Shown: one piece after another, positions 42,566 to 50,434 of the stretch
Position numbering within the stretch: the first letter of the stretch is position 1
Layout: each line of letters opens with the position of its first letter
Assembly: GCA_034927685.1 (NCBI GenBank)
Contig: JAYFPO010000013.1
Location: forward strand, 1-64,000
Direction of reading: 5' to 3'
DNA length: 64,000 nucleotides
From: RGIG3159 sp034927685
Lineage (GTDB): Bacteria; Bacillota; Clostridia; Oscillospirales; Oscillospiraceae
Program-made: the position numbers and the translations under genes
Notes under the pieces: model-generated
What the model saw: the letters and a program-made list of their open reading frames with translations, nothing else
Told to the model about the DNA's origin: nothing
Database searches by the model: none

Positions 42566-42595
42566 ATTATAGGATAGTCATAGCCGCGATGTCAA
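42566..42595 (-). promoter_or_regulatory. Promoter of greA
   Basis: TTGACA (42595-42590) and TATAAT (42571-42566) on the minus strand with an 18-base spacer, both boxes perfect, two bases after the end of the protease gene. Confidence 0.85.
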
Positions 42596-42597
42596 GT

Positions 42598-43791
42598 CTA
42601 TTTTCCCTGCAGCGCTGTAATTGCCGCCTGAAGCTGGCTGTCGTCGGCGTCGTCAAGCTGGCCGTAGTAGAGTTTTGCGTAGCTTTCCTCGTCCATGGCG
42701 ATCTCCTGATCCGGCGTGACGCCCACATTTGCCAGGCTGACGCCGTTCGGCGTATAGTAGGTGCCGCTGGAAAGTGCCACGGCGCTGCCGTCCGAGAGCC
42801 GATAGGTGTTCTGAAAATAGCCCTTACCGCAGGTCTTTTCTCCAACGACCGTTGCTGCGCCGTATTCCTGCAGCGCCGCCGCGAAGAACTCGGCGGCAGA
42901 ATAGGAGTCGCCGTTGACCAACACCGTCATGGGCAAATCCACATAGCTCGCATCCGAACTGTCTACGGTCTCGGTCCCGGCATAATCCACCATGCGGAAC
43001 AAAACGCCCTCCGGGAGGAGATAATCCAGCACCTTGACCAGCTCATCCTTATAGCCGCCCGGGTTGTTGCGCACGTCAAAGACCAAGGACGTGGCGCCCT
43101 GCGCGATCAGATCCTCCGTCGCAGCGATGGTATGGGCGGCGCAGTTCTGATCGAAGTTCAGAATCTGCACATAGCCGATTGAGCCCTCCAGCATTCTGCC
43201 GGAGGCGGCCTGCTGCTCAATCTGCCGGCGCTCCACGGCGATTTGAAGCTCCTCGCCGTCGCGCTGCAACGTCAGATTGACCGCGGTTCCGGCCTCGCCT
43301 CGGACCAGGTTTTTCACCGCTGTGACCTCCAGTGCGGCGATCGGCGTTCCCTCCACCGCCGTCAGAATGTCGCCGGGCAACACCCCTGCCTCCTCAGCGG
43401 GTCCGCCTGCCGTAACCTCCATGATCTCGTAGCCGCTGCCGTCCTCGGCCGCCTGGATGGTGACGCCGATGCCGACATAGGCGTTCTGCATCTGCTCGAG
43501 GTAGCTCTCGTAGTCCGCGGCGGAAATGTAGTAACTCCAGCGGTCACCGGTGGCCGTGACAATGGCGTCCGCCGCCGCGTCGGCCATGGCGGTCTTGTCG
43601 GCCTCGCCGACAAAATACTTATCGATGTAACTTTCCAGCTCGGCGGTCTTGGAGACGATCTCGCTGTCGCTCACCGCGCGCAGCGACTCTGAATAGGAAT
43701 CGGTCAGCTCCGTATAGGTGACCACAAAGGCCACAGCCGCACCAAAGAGGACCAGCATCAGGGCTGTCAGGATTTTTTCCAGTTTTTTCAC
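42598..43791 (-). CDS. C-terminal processing peptidase, S41 family, membrane-anchored
   Basis: Serine protease acting outside the membrane on C-termini of envelope proteins. The 397-residue protein starts with an uncleaved-looking signal anchor (residues 6-26). A PDZ domain (AYVGIGVTIQAAEDGSG to LTAVEGTPIAALEV, about 104-175) and the S41 catalytic domain follow. The nucleophile is Ser in VNGDSYSAAEFFAAAL, with the base Lys in GEKTCGKGYFQ; FDVRNNPGGYKDELV is also typical. The C-terminal region is acidic. It lies downstream of the M23 hydrolase, behind a terminator; Ctp-type proteases regulate wall hydrolases in other bacteria, so a functional link is plausible. Confidence 0.93.
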   Translation of the reverse strand: MKKLEKILTALMLVLFGAAVAFVVTYTELTDSYSESLRAVSDSEIVSKTAELESYIDKYFVGEADKTAMADAAADAIVTATGDRWSYYISAADYESYLEQMQNAYVGIGVTIQAAEDGSGYEIMEVTAGGPAEEAGVLPGDILTAVEGTPIAALEVTAVKNLVRGEAGTAVNLTLQRDGEELQIAVERRQIEQQAASGRMLEGSIGYVQILNFDQNCAAHTIAATEDLIAQGATSLVFDVRNNPGGYKDELVKVLDYLLPEGVLFRMVDYAGTETVDSSDASYVDLPMTVLVNGDSYSAAEFFAAALQEYGAATVVGEKTCGKGYFQNTYRLSDGSAVALSSGTYYTPNGVSLANVGVTPDQEIAMDEESYAKLYYGQLDDADDSQLQAAITALQGK

Positions 43792-43824
43792 AGGAACACC
43801 TCACTTGCACAAAAAAAATGTCCG

Positions 43825-43852
43825 CCCACAGCCCGGAAAACCGGGCTGTGGG
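43825..43852 (-). terminator. Terminator after the M23 hydrolase gene
   Basis: CCCACAGCCCGG (43825-43836) pairs perfectly with CCGGGCTGTGGG (43841-43852) around AAAA. On the minus strand it is followed by CGGACA and eight T. The protease gene starts about 20 bases after it. Confidence 0.88.
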
Positions 43853-43862
43853 GCAACCGGGA

Positions 43863-45224
43863 TCAGATGTAGTCCATTGGGTTCACCGTGGCCCCGTTGT
43901 AGTAGATCATAAAGTGCAGGTGCGGGCCCGTGGATGCGCCCGTGGTGCCGACATAGCCGATCACCTGACCCTGCGTAACATAATCGCCAACGGAGACGAT
44001 GTAATATGTCATGTGCATATAGGCCGAAGCAAAGCCGCCGCTGTGAGAGATCATCACATAGTTGCCGCTGGAAGAGTCATAGGATGTGATGCTCACGGTG
44101 CCGCTGGCGGTCGCGTAGATCGGCGTGCCGGAGGCCGCCGACAGGTCCACGCCGGAATGAAACTTATAAACGCCGGTGATCGGATGGACCCGGTAGCCGT
44201 AGGGGCTCGTTACCACGCAGGTACTGAGCGGACAAATGAAGGTGCCGCTGCCCGCGCTGGGAGATGCCGTGGTATCGCCGCTTGTCGTGGTACCGCCGTT
44301 CGTGGTGGCATCACCGCTTGTCGTAGTGCCGCCGTTTGTTGTGGTGTTGCTTTTCTCCTCGGCGGCTTTCTTCGCGGCCTCTTCCGCCGCGGCAGCCGCT
44401 TCCGCCGCCTTGCGCGCCGCCTCTTCGTCGGAGACCGCCTGCTGATAGGCCGTCTGCGCGTCCGCGATCTTCTGGACCACGTCGGCCTCCATCGCATCAT
44501 ACTGCGCATAGGTGCCTTGAAGCTCGTCGCTCTCGGAGGCATACTGGTCGATCAGCACCTGCGCCTGCGCGCTCTGATCCGCCAGCGTCGCTTCCTGCTC
44601 CGCCAGCAGTCCCTTCTGCGTCTCCATATCTGTCTGGCTCTGTTCCAGCTCCGCGCGCTTGGTGCGGATTTCCTCCGACATGGTTGCCAGCGAATCCATC
44701 ATATCCTGATCGACGCTGGCAATTTCCTGAATCATATCGATGCGGTCCAACAGATCGGAAAAGCTGCTGGCCTTGAAGAGAATGGACCAATATGTAACGT
44801 TGCCATTCTCCTCCATGGCACGCAGCCGCTCCTTGTACTGCGCATAGAGGGTTGCCTCGTTCTCCTCCGACTGGGACAGCTCTGCTTCCTTTTCGGAAAT
44901 CAGCTGCGTATACTGCTCGATCTGGGCCGTGGTGTTGGCGATTTCCTCTTGCGTAATCGTCATCTGCTGGTCAATGATCGATTTCTGATAGATCATATCG
45001 TCCTGCTGGCCCTGCTTTGCGTCGATCTGGCTCTGCAGGTCGGACTTTTGCTGGTCTATGTTGCCCGCCTGGTCCTCCAGGCTGTCGATCTGGCTCTGGA
45101 TCTCCGAGGAGCTGGCCGCCCGAACCGACATGGACAGAGCACCGGCGATCAGCCCCACCGCCATCACAATCACAAGAATAATTGCGACAATGGAAACGAG
45201 AGTACGTCTTTTCTTATCGTTCAT
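43863..45224 (-). CDS. EnvC-like murein hydrolase: coiled coil plus M23 peptidase
   Basis: Predicted FtsEX-controlled peptidoglycan hydrolase at the division site. The 453-residue protein has a signal peptide or anchor (about residues 8-36). A long coiled coil follows (about 40-290, Gln/Glu/Ala-rich with heptads such as QSQIDSLEDQAGNIDQQK). A low-complexity linker of near-identical units built on TTNGGTTTSGD spans about 292-325. The lysostaphin-like M23 domain carries the zinc residues in FHSGVDL and HLHF. It follows ftsX by 16 bases, exactly where FtsEX-activated hydrolases sit. The intact HxxxD and HxH suggest it is itself active rather than only an activator. Confidence 0.93.
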   Translation of the reverse strand: MNDKKRRTLVSIVAIILVIVMAVGLIAGALSMSVRAASSSEIQSQIDSLEDQAGNIDQQKSDLQSQIDAKQGQQDDMIYQKSIIDQQMTITQEEIANTTAQIEQYTQLISEKEAELSQSEENEATLYAQYKERLRAMEENGNVTYWSILFKASSFSDLLDRIDMIQEIASVDQDMMDSLATMSEEIRTKRAELEQSQTDMETQKGLLAEQEATLADQSAQAQVLIDQYASESDELQGTYAQYDAMEADVVQKIADAQTAYQQAVSDEEAARKAAEAAAAAEEAAKKAAEEKSNTTTNGGTTTSGDATTNGGTTTSGDTTASPSAGSGTFICPLSTCVVTSPYGYRVHPITGVYKFHSGVDLSAASGTPIYATASGTVSITSYDSSSGNYVMISHSGGFASAYMHMTYYIVSVGDYVTQGQVIGYVGTTGASTGPHLHFMIYYNGATVNPMDYI

Positions 45225-45240
45225 TGCGTCCTCCTCACGA

Positions 45241-46128
45241 TTATACGTCCAGGAACTTCCTGATAGACATCAGACTGCCAAACACACCGACAAACAGGCC
45301 GGCCGCCACATAGGCAGCAACCATGATCCCCAGCACGTTGCCGAACGGGATCGCCGTGAACAGCCGAAGCGTATCCACCTGCGAGATTTTCGCCGTCATC
45401 AGGTCGTAGAGCCCCCACTCGGCAAAGAAGGCAAGCGCCGCGCTGAGAATGCCGATGATAGAGCCCTCAATAACGAATGGAAAGCGGATAAAGCCGTTGG
45501 TCGCGCCAACCATCTTCATGATGGCGATTTCATCCTTGCGGTCGTACATGGCCAGCTTGACCGTATTGGAAATGATAAACAGCGACACCACCAGCAGAAT
45601 CACAATGATCGCGGTGGAGACGATCTGCAGCACGTTCCGCACGGTCATAAAGCCGTTTGCGATCTCCAGATGCGCGTTGACCTTCGCCACGCCCGTGATA
45701 TTCTCCAGATCCTGCACCGTCTTTTCCATCTGGGCGCTGTCCTCCAGCGTGACGACGAAGCGGTGCCGGAGCGTATCGGAGCCGAGACCGGAAAACATCG
45801 TGGGATCGTCCTGCTCGGAAACGAACTGGCTGAGGGCCTCGTCCTTGGAGACGAACTCGGATTTAAGTACGTTTGGAATCAGGTTGATCTCCGATCCGAC
45901 GCTCTTGGCCTCGGCCTCCGTGTAACTGTCGTCCAGATAGACGAGCACCTGATTCTGCTGCTCCAGGTCGGAGACCATCTCATCCAGATTGAGCAGAATC
46001 AGAGAGAATGTTCCCATGATAATCAGGCAGGCCACCGTGACGCAGATGGCGGCAAAGGACATAAAGCCATGCAAAAAAATGCCCCGGACGCCCTCCTTGG
46101 CCAGGTAGCCAAAATTCTTATTCCTCAT
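45241..46128 (-). CDS. ftsX: Cell division protein FtsX
   Basis: Membrane partner of FtsE that transmits ATP-driven movements to a wall hydrolase. The 295-residue protein has helix 1 near residues 19-43, a large extracellular domain (LVYLDDSYTEAEAKSVGSE onwards), then three helices in the last 140 residues with the FtsX-type FIISNTVKLAMYDRKDEIAI loop contacting FtsE. I start at 46128 because MRNKNFGYLAKEGV is the conserved opening; this overlaps the ftsE end by 11 bases. An ATG at 46143 is an alternative. Confidence 0.95.
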   Translation of the reverse strand: MRNKNFGYLAKEGVRGIFLHGFMSFAAICVTVACLIIMGTFSLILLNLDEMVSDLEQQNQVLVYLDDSYTEAEAKSVGSEINLIPNVLKSEFVSKDEALSQFVSEQDDPTMFSGLGSDTLRHRFVVTLEDSAQMEKTVQDLENITGVAKVNAHLEIANGFMTVRNVLQIVSTAIIVILLVVSLFIISNTVKLAMYDRKDEIAIMKMVGATNGFIRFPFVIEGSIIGILSAALAFFAEWGLYDLMTAKISQVDTLRLFTAIPFGNVLGIMVAAYVAAGLFVGVFGSLMSIRKFLDV

Positions 46129-46804
46129 ACTGATAATACCCATCCATTCCGTCGCTGATGATTTTCCCCTCGTTGATCGCCACGACGCGCTTGGTAAAAC
46201 GGTTTACCAGTTCTCTTTCATGGGTGACGATCACTACCGTCGTTCCCAGCGCGTTGATCTGCTCCAACAGCAACATGATCTCCAGGGAACGGGCCGGGTC
46301 CAGATTGCCGGTCGGCTCATCGGCGACGATGATCGCCGGGTTATTCACCAGTGCGCGCGCGATGGTCACGCGCTGCTGCTCGCCGCCGGAAAGCTCATCC
46401 GGCAGGCGACGGCTCTTCTTCCCCAGACCCACCAGGTCCAGCACATAGGGTACGCGTTTTTTGATGTCCTTTTCCGCTGAGCCGATGACACGCATCGCAA
46501 AAGCCACGTTGTCGTAGACCGTCTTTTTCTGAATCAGGCGGAAATCCTGGAAAATCACGCCGACGGTCCGCCGCATGTACGGAAGCTCCGGCTTTTTCAT
46601 CTTCTCCGTCACATAACCGTTGACAGAAACGCTTCCGCTCGTCGCCGTCAGCTCGGCGGTCAGCAGCTTGATGATGGTGGACTTTCCGGAGCCTGACGGC
46701 CCGACCAGAAAGACAAATTCACCGTCACCGATGTGCAGCGTCACGCCGTCCAGTGCGCGTGTGCCGTTCGGGTAAACCTTGGTAACCTCAGTTAAATCAA
46801 TCAT
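46118..46804 (-). CDS. ftsE: Cell division ATP-binding protein FtsE
   Basis: ABC ATPase of the FtsEX complex. The 228-residue protein has Walker A GPSGSGKSTI, the Q-loop VIFQDFRL, the signature LSGGEQQRVTIARAL, Walker B IIVADEPTGNLD and the H-loop VTHERELV. It does not transport a solute; with FtsX it controls peptidoglycan hydrolysis in division or, in some Firmicutes, sporulation. It is 8 bases after the PucR-type regulator gene and overlaps ftsX. Confidence 0.96.
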   Translation of the reverse strand: MIDLTEVTKVYPNGTRALDGVTLHIGDGEFVFLVGPSGSGKSTIIKLLTAELTATSGSVSVNGYVTEKMKKPELPYMRRTVGVIFQDFRLIQKKTVYDNVAFAMRVIGSAEKDIKKRVPYVLDLVGLGKKSRRLPDELSGGEQQRVTIARALVNNPAIIVADEPTGNLDPARSLEIMLLLEQINALGTTVVIVTHERELVNRFTKRVVAINEGKIISDGMDGYYQYEE

Positions 46805-46812
46805 AGTGTTCC

Positions 46813-47907
46813 TTAAATCATCCTGCTTTCGCGAGAAACCAGATACTTTTTTACCATCAGCGCAACCTTGAACACGATGGCGTGGTCGAATTCGCGCAGA
46901 TCGAGTCCCGTCAGCTTTTTGATCTTTTCAAGCCGGTACACCAGCGTATTCCGGTGGACAAACAGCTTCCGGGAGGTTTCGGAGACGTTCAGATTGTTCT
47001 CAAAGAACTTGTTGATCGTAAACAGCGTCTCCTGGTCCAGCGAATCAATGGAATTTTTCTTGAATACCTCAGAAAGGAAAATCTCGCAGAGCGTCGTCGG
47101 CAGCTGATAGATCAGACGCCCAATGCCCAGGTTTTCATAGTTGATGATGCTCTTTTCCGTCTCGAACACCTTGCCGACCTCGATGGCCACCTGCGCCTCC
47201 TTGTAGGCGTCCGCCAGCTCGCGGAGGTGGTTGGCGATGGTGCCGATCCCGATGACGGTCTTGGTAAAGAGCTCGTTTTTCAGTGTCTCTTCAATGGACA
47301 CGGCAATCTGCATCAGATCGCTGAGCTCTGTGCCGGCTGGGATCTGCTTGATGACCGCGATATCGGTCTCGTTGACGCTGAGGACGAAATTTTGCTGTCG
47401 GTCCGCGAACATGCCCTGCAAAATATCGATGGCAGCCACATCCGCGCGACCGATCTGCCGCACAAGAAACACGGCCCGCTGCACATCCGTGGTGAAATGC
47501 AGTTCCTTGGCGCGGATATAGATGTCGCCCGGCATGATGTTGTCCGTGATGATATTTTTGACGAAGGTGCCCTTGTCGTGCTTCTCCTCATAATACACCT
47601 TCGCGCCGCTGAGCGCAACCGCAGCCATGGTACAGGTCGCCCGGGCGCCATCGTCGTCGCCGTCGACAAAAGCGGCATAGTCGAAATAGGTGTTGGAACC
47701 GCTCAGAACCTTGAATGTCCGCTTACCGGATATCACGATGCCGTCCTGGACGCTGCCCAGCTTCATGACGGCTTCCTGCCATTTTTCGCCAACCAATGAC
47801 GAATCGCTGCAAGAAATGACATATCCCTCCGCGTCAATGACGCCGATTGCGCGCTCCGTCGCTTCCTTTAGCTGCGCAATGACGCCCTGAAAAATCCGAT
47901 TGGACAT
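46813..47907 (-). CDS. PucR/CdaR-type transcriptional regulator upstream of ftsEX
   Basis: A 364-residue protein with an N-terminal sensor region of unknown ligand (RAIGVIDAEGYVISCSDSSL resembles the putative sugar-diacid recognition fold). A central GGDEF-like, non-catalytic region follows, and a C-terminal PucR helix-turn-helix (NLNVSETSRKLFVHRNTLVYRLEKI). It comes first in the transcript pucR-ftsE-ftsX-M23 and has a good promoter. Its position suggests control of the division module, but its target and signal are not shown by the sequence. Confidence 0.85.
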   Translation of the reverse strand: MSNRIFQGVIAQLKEATERAIGVIDAEGYVISCSDSSLVGEKWQEAVMKLGSVQDGIVISGKRTFKVLSGSNTYFDYAAFVDGDDDGARATCTMAAVALSGAKVYYEEKHDKGTFVKNIITDNIMPGDIYIRAKELHFTTDVQRAVFLVRQIGRADVAAIDILQGMFADRQQNFVLSVNETDIAVIKQIPAGTELSDLMQIAVSIEETLKNELFTKTVIGIGTIANHLRELADAYKEAQVAIEVGKVFETEKSIINYENLGIGRLIYQLPTTLCEIFLSEVFKKNSIDSLDQETLFTINKFFENNLNVSETSRKLFVHRNTLVYRLEKIKKLTGLDLREFDHAIVFKVALMVKKYLVSRESRMI

Positions 47908-47962
47908 ACCATGCCTCCTCCATTTTTACCGTATTGATACAAATTCACAATCTAATGAAGGA

Positions 47963-47991
47963 ATTATATAATGATTTTGCGCAAAGTGCAA
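47963..47991 (-). promoter_or_regulatory. Promoter of the pucR-ftsEX operon
   Basis: TTGCAC (47991-47986) and TATAAT (47968-47963) on the minus strand with a 17-base spacer. The spacer contains the palindrome TTTGCGCAAA. GGAGGAGG precedes the gene. Confidence 0.8.
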
Positions 47992-48117
47992 GACGTAATC
48001 AGCATTTTATTTTAAATGCAGCTGCAATTTTTGTTCCTTTTATCCAAAAAATTCATCAATTCCACAAAACAGCATCGGCGCAGTCCGGCGTTCTCGTCAG
48101 AACTGCCTTAGGAAAAA

Positions 48118-48813
48118 TCACCAAAGTGCCTTGTTCTCCGCCTCTGTCAGCTCCCGAAACCGGCCTGGCGTCAGCCCGTCGAGTGTCAGCTCGCCCTCTT
48201 TTTCCCGGCGCAGATAGGTCACGGTCAGCCCGCGTGACGCCATCATACGCCTTACCTGATGGTATTTCCCCTCCCGTACCTCGATCTCACTCTGCCCCGG
48301 CCCAAGCGGGTGCAGCAGGGCAGGCAGGCACACCGTACCGTCCCGCAGCGTCAACCCATCCCGGAAAGCCGCGACGTCCGCTTCCCCAGCCTGCCCCGTG
48401 TGCTCCGCGTAGTAGCGCTTACGGACGCCATGGCGGGGCGCGGTAATCCGGTGGTTCAGCGCGCCGTCGTTGGTCAGCAGCAGCAGGCCCTCCGTCTCCT
48501 TGTCCAGCCGACCGGCCGGGACGACGCCCTGCCGCCGGTAGGGCTCCGGAATCAGTTCCATCACGGTTTTGTCCCGGGGGTCGTCGGTAGAGGTCACATA
48601 GCCCGCCGGTTTATAGAGCAGCAGCGTTGTCATCCGACTTGCGGCCACCGGCGCGCCGTCCAGACAGACCCGGTCTGCCTGCGGATCGATCTTGCGGTCG
48701 GCAGTGACCGCGCCTTGGCCATTGATGGTGATTCTGCCCGCGCGCACCAGCTTGCGCGCCTCCTTCCGGGGGGCTGCGCCCGCCTCCGATAGGAATTGAT
48801 CCAGTCTCTGCAT
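48118..48813 (-). CDS. RsuA/RluB/RluE-family rRNA pseudouridine synthase
   Basis: Isomerises a specific uridine in ribosomal RNA. The 231-residue protein has an N-terminal S4 RNA-binding domain (MQRLDQFLSEAGAAPRKEARKLVRAGRITING). The catalytic domain has VPAGRLDKETEGLLLLTNDG with the essential Asp, LLYKPAGYVTST, and EGKYHQVRRMMASRG. The S4 plus RsuA-type GRLD site assigns the subfamily; whether the target is 16S or 23S is not certain. I start at 48813 after GGGGG; an upstream codon at 48828 lacks a site. It is divergent from the DUF4830 gene. Confidence 0.93.
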   Translation of the reverse strand: MQRLDQFLSEAGAAPRKEARKLVRAGRITINGQGAVTADRKIDPQADRVCLDGAPVAASRMTTLLLYKPAGYVTSTDDPRDKTVMELIPEPYRRQGVVPAGRLDKETEGLLLLTNDGALNHRITAPRHGVRKRYYAEHTGQAGEADVAAFRDGLTLRDGTVCLPALLHPLGPGQSEIEVREGKYHQVRRMMASRGLTVTYLRREKEGELTLDGLTPGRFRELTEAENKALW

Positions 48814-48885
48814 AATTACCCCCGTCATAATATCCGCACGTCCAGCATAGGTTGTACCACCAAAACATGGATCGGAGGAACGATT

Positions 48886-49386
48886 ATGGTAGTCATGACC
48901 GCAAAGGTCTCAAAAGCAAAGTTTGTCGCCGCCATCTGTATCCTGGTTGCTGTCGTCTGCGTCGCCGTCATTCTGCTCAACGGCGGCAAGCAGGAGGATG
49001 CCGGGGACTCCGCGGAGGTCGGCGTAGAAAACACCGACATCACGACAAACGAAAAACGCATCGGCTTTCTCTCCGCCTATGGCTGGGAAGTGGATGAGCA
49101 GCCCGTGGAAACGCAGGAGGTCCTGATTCCGGAAGAAATGAACGAGGTATTCGAAAAATACAACGAGCTGCAGCAGAGCCAGGGGTTCGATCTGACGAAC
49201 TTCGCGGGCCGTCAGGTCAAGCGCTATGTCTACGAGGTCACCAACTATGAGGGCGCCACAGAACCGGTTTACGCCACGCTTCTGATCTACCGGGGCACCG
49301 TGATCGGCGGCGATGTGACCTCCACCGCGGGCGCCGGTCTGATGCACGGCTTCACGAAGCCATCGAGCGCCATGCTGTCCTCCTAG
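48886..49386 (+). CDS. DUF4830-domain membrane-anchored protein
   Basis: A 166-residue protein with a basic N-terminus and one membrane helix (about residues 13-30, VAAICILVAVVCVAVIL). An extracytoplasmic domain follows, with the features of DUF4830: RIGFLSAYGWEVDEQPVE, then IPEEMNEVFEKYNELQQSQG, LTNFAGRQVKRYVYEV and VYATLLIYRGTVIGGDV. The function of the family is unknown; it is common in sporulating Clostridia. The ATG at 48886 lies seven bases after GGAGG. The reading frame is open further upstream but there it runs into the divergent rsuA start. Confidence 0.85.
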   Translation: MVVMTAKVSKAKFVAAICILVAVVCVAVILLNGGKQEDAGDSAEVGVENTDITTNEKRIGFLSAYGWEVDEQPVETQEVLIPEEMNEVFEKYNELQQSQGFDLTNFAGRQVKRYVYEVTNYEGATEPVYATLLIYRGTVIGGDVTSTAGAGLMHGFTKPSSAMLSS

Positions 49387-49415
49387 TGTAGCACAGCGCA
49401 GCGCGAAAAAAAAGC

Positions 49416-49443
49416 TTGAATTCTGCAACAGGGCTGTTATAAT
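49416..49443 (+). promoter_or_regulatory. Promoter of the FMN riboswitch-ribU transcript
   Basis: TTGAAT (49416-49421) and TATAAT (49438-49443) with a 16-base spacer. Transcription would start near 49450, just before the riboswitch aptamer. Confidence 0.75.
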
Positions 49444-49457
49444 AAGGGCACATAAGG

Positions 49458-49574
49458 AAGATCTTCAGGGCAGGGTGCAATTCCCGACCGGCGGTAAGAA
49501 AAAAGTCCGCAAGCGCTTCGGCGCTGAACCGGTGTGAATCCGGTACCGACAGTACAGTCTGGATGGAAGAGGAT
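49458..49574 (+). ncRNA. FMN riboswitch (RFN element)
   Basis: All conserved RFN blocks appear in order: ATCTTCAGGGCAGGGTGCAA, TTCCCGACCGGCGGT, AGTCCGCAAGC, GAACCGGTGTGAATCCGGTA, CCGACAGTACAGTCTGG and the closing ATGGAAGAGGAT. It binds flavin mononucleotide and, with the terminator 35 bases downstream, shuts off ribU when FMN is plentiful. Confidence 0.97.
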
Positions 49575-49609
49575 CGAGCTGCTTTTGCGGCTTCGTTTTT
49601 GCTGCGCCG

Positions 49610-49643
49610 TCACCTGGGGATTTTTTCCTCAGGTGATTTTTTT
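49610..49643 (+). terminator. Riboswitch-controlled terminator before ribU
   Basis: TCACCTGGGGA (49610-49620) pairs with TCCTCAGGTGA (49626-49636), 11 bp with one G-U, and is followed by seven T (49637-49643). This is the expression platform of the FMN riboswitch. Confidence 0.92.
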
Positions 49644-49659
49644 GATGTGAGGAGCCATT

Positions 49660-50379
49660 ATGAAAGAACTGCTGCAAACCGCCGGAGAGAATCTCTCCTT
49701 TATCCTGACCTGTCTCGGCATTTTCGCCGCGCTATGCCTGCTCGCGCTGCTGGCGGAGCGGCTGATGAAAACGCGCCGCGCCCTGGGTTCCGCCCGCTAC
49801 ATCTCTGTGGTGGGGGTCTGCGCCGCGCTGAGCGGCGTTCTGATGCTGCTGGAAATTCCGCTCTTTTTCGCCCCCTCCTTTTACAAGATGGATTTGAGCG
49901 AAATCCCCGCCCTTTTCTGCGGCTTCTATCTGGGCCCGGTGGCCGGCGTGCTCTGCGAACTGCTCAAGGTGCTGATGAAGCTCCTTTTCAAGGGCACGAC
50001 CAGCGCCTTTGTCGGCGACTTCGCCAATTTCGCCATTGGCTGCTCCATGGTGCTGCCTGCCACCATTCTCTACCATTTGCGCAAGAGCAAACGCTCCGCC
50101 GTTGCCGGGTTGGCCGTCGGCACGGTCCTGATGACCGTATTCGGCAGCATCTTCAACGCCATCTATCTTCTTCCAAAATTTGCGGTCCTCTACGGCATCC
50201 CGCTGGACGCCATCATCTCCATGGGAACCGCAGTCAATCCCGGCATCACGAGTGTCTCCACGCTGGTGCTCTTCGCGGTGGTCCCCTTCAACCTGCTCAA
50301 AGGCGCGATTGACTCGGTGCTGACCTTCCTGCTCTACAAGCGCGTGGAGCACGCGCTGTTCCGAAAGAGATCGTCCTGA
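49660..50379 (+). CDS. ribU: Riboflavin ECF transporter substrate-binding protein RibU
   Basis: S component that binds riboflavin and uses a shared ECF energising module. The 239-residue protein has a first hydrophobic helix (about residues 12-36) and a charged loop. The RibU core follows with VVGVCAALSGVLMLLEIPLFF, PSFYKMDLSEIPALFCGFYLGP, ELLKVLMKLLFKGTTSAFVGDFANFAIG and a late helix with VNPGITSVSTLVLFAVVPFNLLKG. The core plus control by an FMN riboswitch makes the substrate secure. The extra N-terminal helix makes it longer than typical RibU of about 190-200 residues. The energising ecfA/ecfT genes are elsewhere. Confidence 0.94.
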   Translation: MKELLQTAGENLSFILTCLGIFAALCLLALLAERLMKTRRALGSARYISVVGVCAALSGVLMLLEIPLFFAPSFYKMDLSEIPALFCGFYLGPVAGVLCELLKVLMKLLFKGTTSAFVGDFANFAIGCSMVLPATILYHLRKSKRSAVAGLAVGTVLMTVFGSIFNAIYLLPKFAVLYGIPLDAIISMGTAVNPGITSVSTLVLFAVVPFNLLKGAIDSVLTFLLYKRVEHALFRKRSS

Positions 50380-50430
50380 AGGAAGCGCCCTCTGCAAAAT
50401 TCGGATTTTGCAGAGGACGCTTCCTTTTTT
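50379..50430. terminator. Bidirectional terminator between ribU and addA
   Basis: A 22-bp stem with one mismatch (50379-50400 with 50405-50426) around TCGG, followed by T on the plus strand. It overlaps the ribU stop. Inner stem CTGCAAAA/TTTTGCAG. Confidence 0.9.
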
Positions 50431-50434
50431 GCGC

